From DATKPA01 sp051955985 (GTDB taxonomy: Bacteria; Planctomycetota; Phycisphaerae; WQYP01), in the NCBI GenBank assembly GCA_051955985.1, contig JBQCGD010000157.1:1-64000 (forward strand): a stretch of 64,000 bases of DNA, in the 5' to 3' direction. Below the pieces are notes generated by a model. That model saw nothing but the letters and a program-made list of their open reading frames with translations. It was not told the DNA's origin and did no database searches. A program made the translations under genes and the position numbers. Positions 40,947 to 48,569 of the stretch are shown here, one piece after another; position 1 is the stretch's first letter, and each line of letters begins with the position of its first letter.

Positions 40947-41429
40947 ATGTCGTTTTTGGATCAAAGTTCGGTCGATGCGCTCCTGGCGCAGGTGCAGGCG
41001 GAAGCGGATGGGGTTGCTGCGCATGCGGGCGCCGGGGATGCCGGGGCGGTGGGCATGGCGGCGCAGAAGGTCGGCGACGTCGCAGGTCACACCGGCTACG
41101 GCATGGGTTCGAGCGCGGCGGCGCAGGCTGCGGCGGCGGAGGCGGTTGCCAACTTGCCGGACACGCCGGAAGTGCACCGGCTGCTCGCGATCGAGGTGCC
41201 GGTGATCGTGCAGCTCGGGGCGCGGCGGCTGACGGTGGGGGAGGTGATGCGGCTCGGGGTGGGGGCGATCATTGAGTTCAACAAGTCGGCGGAAGAGGAG
41301 TTGGACCTGCTGGCGAACAACAAGGCGATCGGGCGGGGCCATGCGGTGAAGGTGGGGGAGAATTTCGGGATCAAGATCAGTGTGATCGGCTCGGTGAAAG
41401 AGACGATCCGCAAGCTGGGCGGGGTTTAG
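40947..41429 (+). CDS. fliN: Flagellar motor switch protein FliN/SpoA family
   Basis: The 160-residue protein has a C-terminal SpoA domain, LLAIEVPVIVQLGARRLTVG then VGAIIEFNKSAEEELDLLANNKAIGRGHAVKVGENFGIKI, as in FliN/YscQ C-ring subunits. The N-terminus (SFLDQSSVDALLAQVQAEA) has an amphipathic helix like the FliM/FliN N-terminal peptide, joined by an Ala/Gly linker. No other flagellar gene is nearby, so it is a lone copy: either part of a flagellar regulon elsewhere or a switch-complex relative with another task. Confidence 0.88.
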   Translation: MSFLDQSSVDALLAQVQAEADGVAAHAGAGDAGAVGMAAQKVGDVAGHTGYGMGSSAAAQAAAAEAVANLPDTPEVHRLLAIEVPVIVQLGARRLTVGEVMRLGVGAIIEFNKSAEEELDLLANNKAIGRGHAVKVGENFGIKISVIGSVKETIRKLGGV

Positions 41430-41433
41430 GTTC

Positions 41434-41462
41434 AATTCAGAATTCAGAATGCAGAATTCAGA
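41434..41462. repeat. TTCAGAATTCAG-type simple repeat after fliN
   Basis: Three copies of an AATTCAG(A) word, with one T-to-G variation, follow the fliN stop codon almost directly. It is the same kind of element as at 40835. Confidence 0.6.
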
Positions 41463-41516
41463 GTGGGCGGATAGGATCATTCTGTGGCGTGAATGCTGCG
41501 CGGAATGGAGGTCTCC

Positions 41517-42605
41517 ATGATTGTTGGCGTGCCGAAGGAAGTGAAGGCGGATGAGTATCGGATTGGGATGATTCCCGGGGGCGTGGAGATCCTGGTGCGG
41601 GCGGGGCACACGGTGCTGGTGGAGAAGAACGGGGGGGTGGGGTCGGGGATTACCGACGAGGAGTATGAGCGGGTGGGGGCGCAGATTGTCGATTCCGCGG
41701 CGGAGGTGTGGAAGCGGGCGGAGATGGTGGTGAAGGTGAAGGAGCCGATGCCGCAGGAATGGGGGATGATGGAGACGGGGCAGATTGTGCTGACGTATTT
41801 TCATTTCGCGGCGGATCGGAAGTTGATCCAGGCCTGTTTGGACGCGGGGATCGTGGCGGTGGCGTATGAGACGATCAAGGACCGGGGCGGGCGGTTGCCG
41901 TGTTTGACGCCGATGAGCGAAGTGGCGGGGAAGATGAGCATCCAGGAGGGGGCGAAGTATCTCGAGAAGCCGATGATGGGGCGGGGGATTCTGCTCGGCG
42001 GCGTGCCGGGCGTGGCGCCGGCGAACGTGGTGATCCTCGGCGGGGGGGTGGTGGGGCACAACGCGGCGAAGGTGGCCTCCGGGCTGGGGGCGAACGTGAC
42101 GTTGATGGATGTGAACCTGGACCGGCTGCGGTATCTCGATGACGTGATGCCGGCGAACGTGACGACGGTGTATTCCGATCCCCTGACGGTGCGCGAGGCG
42201 CTGAAGGATGCGGACCTGGTGATCGGGGCGGTGCTGATTCCCGGTGCGCGGGCGCCGCGCCTGGTGACGCGCGAAGATTTGAAGCGGATGAAGAATGGCA
42301 GCGTGATCGTGGATGTGGCGATCGACCAGGGCGGCTGCGTGGAGACTGCCAGGCCGACGACGCACAAGGACCCGACTTACATTGTGGAAGGGGTGGTGCA
42401 TTACTGCGTCACCAACATGCCGGGCGCCGTGGGGCGGACGAGCACGTTTGCCCTCTGCAATGCGACGGCACCCTATGCGCGGGCGATCGCGGATCTCGGC
42501 TGGGACAAGGCGGCGGCGACGGATCCGGGGCTGGCCGAAGGGTTGAACATGCGGGCGGGGCAGATCGCCCACGAGCAGGTGCGGCGGTTCTGGGAGGGGG
42601 CATGA
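41517..42605 (+). CDS. ald: Alanine dehydrogenase
   Basis: The 362-residue enzyme interconverts L-alanine with pyruvate and ammonia using NAD. Family features are the N-terminal IVGVPKEVKADEYRIGMIPG, the substrate site with Lys and His (VVKVKEPMPQEWGMMETGQI, LTYFHFAADRKL), the segment TPMSEVAGKMSIQEGA, and the NAD fold GGGVVGHNAAKVASGLGANV. The ATG at 41517 is selected because GGAGG lies 5 bases upstream; an earlier in-frame ATG exists at 41493. Confidence 0.95.
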   Translation: MIVGVPKEVKADEYRIGMIPGGVEILVRAGHTVLVEKNGGVGSGITDEEYERVGAQIVDSAAEVWKRAEMVVKVKEPMPQEWGMMETGQIVLTYFHFAADRKLIQACLDAGIVAVAYETIKDRGGRLPCLTPMSEVAGKMSIQEGAKYLEKPMMGRGILLGGVPGVAPANVVILGGGVVGHNAAKVASGLGANVTLMDVNLDRLRYLDDVMPANVTTVYSDPLTVREALKDADLVIGAVLIPGARAPRLVTREDLKRMKNGSVIVDVAIDQGGCVETARPTTHKDPTYIVEGVVHYCVTNMPGAVGRTSTFALCNATAPYARAIADLGWDKAAATDPGLAEGLNMRAGQIAHEQVRRFWEGA

Positions 42606-42866
42606 GCGGGCGGCGGGGCAAGTCCGAAATGCTCGGCATCTGTTAAGAAACGATGAAAATAAGGAGGCGGCACAAACGTCTCCTCGATGGTTTCAAAACA
42701 CAATCCCGTCCGGCTTTGCGCCATTGCAGGCGTGCGCTGCGTTTCCGCCGCGGGGGGGCTGCGGCCAGGGTTAGCGCGTTTTTAATCAAATCGAAATCTT
42801 GGGAATCGCGCCTCGTGCGATCATCCCCGCCTTCCCAACGTCGCGCGTTTTTATATGGAGTCATTG

Positions 42867-43802
42867 ATGCGACTCAAATCCAGGGGATTCACGCTGATTG
42901 AGTTGCTGGTGGTGGTCTCCATCATTGCCGTGCTGATCGCCATTCTCATCCCGAGCCTTGCCGCGGCGCGCGAGCGGGCGCGTCTTTCGGTCTGCCAGAC
43001 ACGCATGCGTGCCTGGGGGCAGGGCTTTCATATGTATGCGACGGACTACTCCGATGCGCTGCCTCTGGATGGCGGGGACGGGACGTCGGGCGTGCCGATC
43101 GGGAAGTGGGACGACCCCATGCTCTGGTTCAACGGTGTCACCGCGTACATGGGGACGGGCAGCCTCTCGTATGCCCAGCTTCAGGACAACGCGTGTATTT
43201 CGTCGGGAAAGTACAACCTCGACCGCCTGGCGAAGATCGGCGCGAACAGCTTTTTTGTGTGCCCCTCGGCGCTGGATGGGCCGGGTAACGCTCTCACAGC
43301 CCTGGGGCCGAACCAGCACACCGTGGACGACGTGAGCACCTATCCCGGCTTTTTCAACACGTGGGGCTACGTGAGTTTCAAGCCGTTGTTTACAGAGCCG
43401 CGTCCGATGCTTCTGTGCTACGGCATGAACTCGCAGTTGCGCTCGCTGGATTACAGCCAGTGGAACAAGCTTTATCCAGCGCCGTCGTTTGGGCCGGGGG
43501 ACATTTCGAAGATGTCGCGCCTCTACCCGAACGGGCTGGTGGCGTTGATGGCGGAAAAGCGCATCCGGCCGGACGAACTTCCCCCGACTGACGCGAATTA
43601 CGACAAGAATTCGCTGGCGCAAAGCAAGGTGACGGCGACGCGTTTTGCCGCGCGGCACTACAAGGGGGGCAACATCACGTATGCCGACGGGCACGTGGAG
43701 TGGCAGAGCAACAAGGTGATTGCCAACCCGTTCAAGGCGTTCAAGCTGAATTACTACAACTTGCCGAACATCGTCATCTGGAATCCCTCCAACATGAACT
43801 GA
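42867..43802 (+). CDS. Prepilin-like protein with DGHV C-terminal motif
   Basis: The 311-residue protein begins MRLKSRGFTLIELLVVVSII, the prepilin cleavage and methylation motif, and ends in the planctomycete pattern ITYADGHVEWQSN. The start at 42867 has GGAG 6 bases upstream; an in-frame ATG lies 12 bases earlier. Like the gene at 19377 it belongs to a large expanded family of secreted pseudopilin-like proteins. It stands 150 bases before the large PEP-CTERM adhesin on the same strand and may be cotranscribed with it. Confidence 0.9.
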   Translation: MRLKSRGFTLIELLVVVSIIAVLIAILIPSLAAARERARLSVCQTRMRAWGQGFHMYATDYSDALPLDGGDGTSGVPIGKWDDPMLWFNGVTAYMGTGSLSYAQLQDNACISSGKYNLDRLAKIGANSFFVCPSALDGPGNALTALGPNQHTVDDVSTYPGFFNTWGYVSFKPLFTEPRPMLLCYGMNSQLRSLDYSQWNKLYPAPSFGPGDISKMSRLYPNGLVALMAEKRIRPDELPPTDANYDKNSLAQSKVTATRFAARHYKGGNITYADGHVEWQSNKVIANPFKAFKLNYYNLPNIVIWNPSNMN

Positions 43803-43954
43803 CGCGTTTTGCTTACGCAACGTTCATCAAAAATATGCGCGTCCTCAACGATTGTGCGGAACATTTCTTAACCCGGATTGAAACGAATGCCTGGTGCAGC
43901 GATTTCCGCTGGAGATCGCCGGGCTTCCTGTTCTTGTTGCATGAAAGGCTGCCC

Positions 43955-46900
43955 GTGAAGAACCAGACTTCCCGTATCGTCCCCGCCCTGGCCGCTGCGG
44001 CCCTCGCCCTGGCGGTGCAGAGCGCGTTTGCCGATCCCGGCGTTTCCTACAGCGGCGGCACCTACACGCAGGATTTCAACTCGTTCAACACCCTGGGCAA
44101 CATGCCGCCGGTGACGTTCGGGTCGCTTTCGTTGAACCCGATCGTCATCGGCCCGACGCCGGTCGGTTCGGCGCCGATCGATCTCACCGGCCCGTCTGCC
44201 GACGGCAACCTTCCGCAAATCTCCGGGCTGACCGGCTGGTATGCGGACAGCTTCGGCGGGAACAGCTCTGCCCTCACCTACGAAGTGGACGACGGCAGCA
44301 GCGTGAACGTCGGCCTCAAGGGTTATTTTGATCCCGCCCAGCAAAGCGCGGGCAACAACCTGGCGATCGGCGCGCTGACCGGCTCGGCGAGCGGCAACGT
44401 GGTCTTCGGCGTACGCCTCGTGAACACCGGCAGCACCACGCTCAATGCAATCTCCCTTTCCTACACCGGCGAACTTTTTCACGAGGATGCAGGGCCCAAG
44501 ACGCTCCTCTTCGGGTATACCGTCGATCCGACCGGCACGGCCTCGATCCCGAGCAGCAACCTTACCGCCGTCGGCAGCCTGAACGTCACCGGCTTCGACA
44601 CCGGCCTGCCCGGGGCGGTCGCCAACTCTCCTTCCTCCACGAAGAACCTCAGCGTCATCAACCTCCCGCTGGCCACCGCGTGGGCGCCCAACCAGGCGCT
44701 CTGGCTCACTTGGACGGCAAGTTCCGCGGGCGGCGGGCAGGGGCTGGGGATCGACAATCTCTCCTTCAGTGCCAGCAACGTCACCGTCTTCTCCGCCCTC
44801 ACCTGGAGCCACGCCAGCGACGGCAACTGGAACACCACCGACGTGAACTGGAAAGACAGCTCGAACACGTCAACGTCCTTTGCGAACAACAACAACGTCG
44901 TGTTCGGCGACCTGGCAGCGAACGCCACGATCACCGTCGATCCCGCCGGCGTCACCATTCAGCAGAGCGCCAACATCACCAACAACAGCGCGACGACGTA
45001 CACCTTCACCGGTGGCTCCATCGGCGGCACTTCGGCGTCGCTCAACATCAACGGCAGCGGCACGGTGAAGCTCACTTCGCCGAACACCTACGGACTCGCC
45101 ACCAACGTGAATGCCGGCACGCTCGTCGTCAGCAGCGATAACCAGCTCGGCGCCTCCACCGCAACGGTGACCCTGAACGGCGGCACGCTCAAGCTGGCGG
45201 GCCCGATCGATTCCAGCAATCGCGTGCTCACGGTCAGCGAGGCCGGCGCGACGATCAATCTCAACGGCTTCAACGCACTGTTCGGCGCCAGCTCGGCGAA
45301 CATCGCCCGCGTCAACGGCGTTCTGACGGTGACCGGCGGCGGCAATCTCGATCTCGGGGCGGCTCCTGCATTCGCCACCTCGGGCAAGGCTCCCTACGGC
45401 TCGCTGACCATCGATGCCGGCAATTCGGTCACGATCCACGGGAACGGCCGCTCCAGCGCGATCGACATGTACGCGGGCGGCGTGCTCAACGGCGATCTCA
45501 TCCTGGACAACACGCCCGTCGGCTCCCGTTTCAACTTCAATTCGCCGGGGGATTCGACCCTCGGTGTTGATCACAACGGCGATTCGAAGTTCACAGGCAC
45601 GGGGCGGCTCCTGGTCATGAACGGCAGCGGCTGGGTCAACGTCAGCAACACCACGGTGCCGACGTGGCAACTCGACACCACCGGCACGGTGATCTCGAAC
45701 ACGTCAAAGACCTACGCGGCGGAAATTGACGTGAACGTCGTGCTCAATGCGGGCAACCATCCCTTTACCCCGGTGGACGTCATCACGGCGGATTTCACCA
45801 ACAACAACCCGAACCCGACCAACTCCTTCGTCACCGCCATGGGCGGCACGAAGATCGGATCGCAAGGGCACGGCCCCAGCTTTTCCAACCTGATCATCAA
45901 GGGCGTCATCTCGGGCAACTCGGACATCCAGATCGGCAACGACTACAAGGGCGGCGGCAGCGGCGACATGACCTGGTACGCCCACAACACCTACGCCGGC
46001 ACGACGATGATCGACGGCGGCGGCGGGCTCTACACCGCGATCGATGACGCCCTCCCCACCACCACCAACGTCGTCTTCGGCGCCATCTTCAGCAAGACGG
46101 AGGGGCTGGTCGATCTCGACGGCCACAGCCAGCACGTGCAGTCCATTTCCGTCGCGCTCGGCTCCAACACCCCCCAGGGGTGGATCATCCAGAACAGCGG
46201 CCCGAGCGATGCAACGCTTTACATCACCGGCAACAACACCCCGCTCAATCCGTACGTCGGCCTCCTCAACGACGGCGGCCAGAACACCGACGGCACCGTG
46301 GGCACCCACACCCTCGCCCTTTCCAAGAGCGGCAACGGCATACTTGTCCTCGGCGAATATGTCTATGCCGACCATACCACCACCAGCAATTACAGCGGCG
46401 GCACCACCGTCAGCGGCGGCACCCTGGAAATTGCATTCGACGGCGCCCTGGGCGCGCCCACCGGCAACCTCACGATGGACGGCGGCACCCTCTCCGTCCG
46501 CAACCCGTTCTTCATCGGCTCGCCCGACGGCACCGAATCCACCGTCTCCTTCTCTTCCGATCGACCGCTCACCGTCACCTCCAACGGCGGCACGATCCTC
46601 ACGCCGGCGTTCAATGCCACGCTGCAGGCTTCCAGCAGCACCGTCTCGCTCGTCGAACCGGTGACCCTCTCCGGCAACGGCGGATACCACTGGGGCGGCA
46701 CGCTGCAGTACACCGGCGCGCCCGGCAGCAGCCTCACCATCAATGGCGGCTCTGGCAGCGTCGTCGTCACCGGGAGTGCCGCCGTCCAGGCGAATGCAGG
46801 CTCGACCATCCTCGTTGGCGGCGCCTCTGACCCGTTCACCGATTCTTCCAACGCGAACGCCCACGTGGCGGTCATCAGCGATGGGCTCGTGCGGTTCACC

Positions 46901-47632
46901 AGTGGCGCGAAGGCGGTTTCCGCACTCTCCGGCACCGGCGCCGTGCAGATCGATGCGGGCGCGACCCTCACCTCCGATGGGGCGCAGGTCGCAACTCTCC
47001 TCGTCGACGGCACGCAGGTGATCCGGCCCAATGCGACCGCCGCCGGCACTTCCAAGGTCAACGCGCTGACCCTCGCGGGCGGCTCCGGCAACTGGATCGG
47101 CCACCTCGAGCTTTCCGGAAACAAGCTGATCGTCGAAGCCGCGTCGAAGGCCACTGCGATGGCGACTCTCCAGGAACAGATTGCTTACGGCGGCTCGAAC
47201 GCCGCCGGCATCACCAGCAGCGGCTTGGGCGCCAACTTCGCCCTTGCCGTAATGGACAACGGCATCCTCGGCAAGAGCACGTTCGGCGGCGTGGCGGTTG
47301 ATGCCGGCTCGATCCTGGTGTCGCCCGAATTGCTCGGCGATTCGAACGCCGATGGAAAAGTCGATCTCACCGATCTCTCCACCGTCCTCAACCACTTCGG
47401 CGTCGCCACGTCGGCCTGGACCTCCGGCAACTTCGACGGCGGCGCCACCATCGATCTCACCGACCTCTCCAACGTGCTGAATAACTTCGGCGTCACCAAC
47501 GCGAACGCCTCGGATCTGCCCGCCGCGCTCGCCTCCAGCGGCGGCGCCATCACCGCAACGCCGGAGCCCGGTTCGCTGGCGCTCGCCGGCCTCGGTGCCG
47601 TTGCTCTCCTCCGTCGCCGCAAGCGAGCCTAA
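43955..47632 (+). CDS. PEP-CTERM surface protein with beta-strand repeats and dockerin-like pair
   Basis: The 1225-residue protein starts at a GTG (43955, GAAAGG upstream) with a signal peptide (VPALAAAALALAVQSAFA). It has a long repetitive beta region of the autotransporter-associated type (for example SGTVKLTSPNTYGLATNVNA). Near the C-terminus are two dockerin/EF-hand-like calcium loops (DSNADGKVDLTDLSTVLNHF and GATIDLTDLSNVLNNFG). It ends with PEP-CTERM: ATPEPGSLALAGLGAVALLR plus a basic tail. Exosortase would process it for surface anchoring. A role in adhesion or in binding polysaccharide or matrix is likely but not shown. A strong terminator follows. Confidence 0.9.
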   Translation: MKNQTSRIVPALAAAALALAVQSAFADPGVSYSGGTYTQDFNSFNTLGNMPPVTFGSLSLNPIVIGPTPVGSAPIDLTGPSADGNLPQISGLTGWYADSFGGNSSALTYEVDDGSSVNVGLKGYFDPAQQSAGNNLAIGALTGSASGNVVFGVRLVNTGSTTLNAISLSYTGELFHEDAGPKTLLFGYTVDPTGTASIPSSNLTAVGSLNVTGFDTGLPGAVANSPSSTKNLSVINLPLATAWAPNQALWLTWTASSAGGGQGLGIDNLSFSASNVTVFSALTWSHASDGNWNTTDVNWKDSSNTSTSFANNNNVVFGDLAANATITVDPAGVTIQQSANITNNSATTYTFTGGSIGGTSASLNINGSGTVKLTSPNTYGLATNVNAGTLVVSSDNQLGASTATVTLNGGTLKLAGPIDSSNRVLTVSEAGATINLNGFNALFGASSANIARVNGVLTVTGGGNLDLGAAPAFATSGKAPYGSLTIDAGNSVTIHGNGRSSAIDMYAGGVLNGDLILDNTPVGSRFNFNSPGDSTLGVDHNGDSKFTGTGRLLVMNGSGWVNVSNTTVPTWQLDTTGTVISNTSKTYAAEIDVNVVLNAGNHPFTPVDVITADFTNNNPNPTNSFVTAMGGTKIGSQGHGPSFSNLIIKGVISGNSDIQIGNDYKGGGSGDMTWYAHNTYAGTTMIDGGGGLYTAIDDALPTTTNVVFGAIFSKTEGLVDLDGHSQHVQSISVALGSNTPQGWIIQNSGPSDATLYITGNNTPLNPYVGLLNDGGQNTDGTVGTHTLALSKSGNGILVLGEYVYADHTTTSNYSGGTTVSGGTLEIAFDGALGAPTGNLTMDGGTLSVRNPFFIGSPDGTESTVSFSSDRPLTVTSNGGTILTPAFNATLQASSSTVSLVEPVTLSGNGGYHWGGTLQYTGAPGSSLTINGGSGSVVVTGSAAVQANAGSTILVGGASDPFTDSSNANAHVAVISDGLVRFTSGAKAVSALSGTGAVQIDAGATLTSDGAQVATLLVDGTQVIRPNATAAGTSKVNALTLAGGSGNWIGHLELSGNKLIVEAASKATAMATLQEQIAYGGSNAAGITSSGLGANFALAVMDNGILGKSTFGGVAVDAGSILVSPELLGDSNADGKVDLTDLSTVLNHFGVATSAWTSGNFDGGATIDLTDLSNVLNNFGVTNANASDLPAALASSGGAITATPEPGSLALAGLGAVALLRRRKRA

Positions 47633-47659
47633 GCGCTCCACCCGAAACACTCACTCCTC

Positions 47660-47701
47660 ACATGCACCCCTGCGGACCCTCCCGCAGGGGTGCATGTTTT
47701 T
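47660..47701 (+). terminator. Intrinsic terminator after the PEP-CTERM gene
   Basis: CATGCACCCCTGCGG (47661-47675) pairs perfectly with CCGCAGGGGTGCATG (47682-47696) over 15 base pairs, with a 6-base loop and TTTTT directly after. Confidence 0.92.
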
Positions 47702-47765
47702 GCGCTGCAATGAACCTTGCCCCGGTTCCAGCGTATTGAAATGCAGGGGGTGGATGGAGGGACGC

Positions 47766-48569
47766 ATGGTGCCGGCAATCGCGGTCATTGTGCTTTTCCT
47801 GCTGGGCCTCGTCGTAAGCCGGCGCATGGGGCGCGGTTCCTGGTGGTGGGTTCCCTTCGCCGGTTCACTGGCAGTGGTGTCGCTGGTGATGGTCGGGCAT
47901 CGCTCGATGGGCCTTTCGGTGGTGGCGCCCTTTTCGTGGTTGATCGCGCCGGACGTCAGCCCATACCTGATGGCCTTCACCATTCCGCTGCTGCTCTCCA
48001 CGCTGATCGTCAGGCTCCGCCAGCCGCGGAAAAAGGCGATGGTCACGGTCTTCATGCTGTTCATGGGGTGCGCTTATTCGCTCCTTCCGGTCGCATGCCC
48101 CGCCCTTGCCCGCGCCTCTCTGCTGTCCACCCCCACGCGATTTGACGCTCACGGCGTTTGCCTGCAATCCCACGGCTACACCTGCGGCCCGGCATCGGCG
48201 GTCACCTGTCTTCGCACGCTGGGGATTTCGTGTGAGGAAGGCCCTCTCGCCGCAGCGGCGCGTTCCGGTCCTCTCGTCGGCACCGATCCGCTGCTGCTGG
48301 AGCGCGCGATCAACAATTCCGCAGCCGGAACAAGCGTCCGGTGCGGCTACCGCGTCGCAACTTCCCTCGAAGGCGTGCGCACCCCGTTCATCGCCACGAT
48401 GTGGATTCCGCACGTCGGCGGCCATTACGTGGCGGTTCTCGATGTCTCCAAAAACAAAGTCATCGTCGGCGATCCGCTCGACGGCCGCTGCGTGTGGGAC
48501 CGGCGGGATTTTGAAAACGACTGGCGCGGCGGCGTGCACGAATTCACGTGCCGCCCCCGCCTCCCCTAG
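47766..48569 (+). CDS. Membrane-anchored C39-like cysteine peptidase
   Basis: The 267-residue protein has four hydrophobic segments in its first 125 residues, then a papain-like C39 domain: CLQSHGYTCGPASAVTCLRT with the catalytic Cys in TCGPAS, HVGGHYVAVLDVSK with His, and VIVGDPLDG with Asp. C39 peptidases usually cut double-glycine leaders and are fused to ABC exporters. Here there is no ATPase, so it is a stand-alone, membrane-tethered relative, possibly facing outward. The ATG at 47766 has GGAGG 5 bases before it. Its 3' end overlaps the convergent histidine kinase gene by 4 bases. Confidence 0.82.
   Translation: MVPAIAVIVLFLLGLVVSRRMGRGSWWWVPFAGSLAVVSLVMVGHRSMGLSVVAPFSWLIAPDVSPYLMAFTIPLLLSTLIVRLRQPRKKAMVTVFMLFMGCAYSLLPVACPALARASLLSTPTRFDAHGVCLQSHGYTCGPASAVTCLRTLGISCEEGPLAAAARSGPLVGTDPLLLERAINNSAAGTSVRCGYRVATSLEGVRTPFIATMWIPHVGGHYVAVLDVSKNKVIVGDPLDGRCVWDRRDFENDWRGGVHEFTCRPRLP

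Noticed and set aside
42653..42901. 82-codon frame with basic product before the pseudopilin gene
   Set aside because: It runs into the pseudopilin gene in another frame and has no family match; more likely leader sequence.
43868..47650. Long minus-strand frames opposite the PEP-CTERM adhesin
   Set aside because: They arise from the repetitive high-GC sequence and lack domains or start signals.
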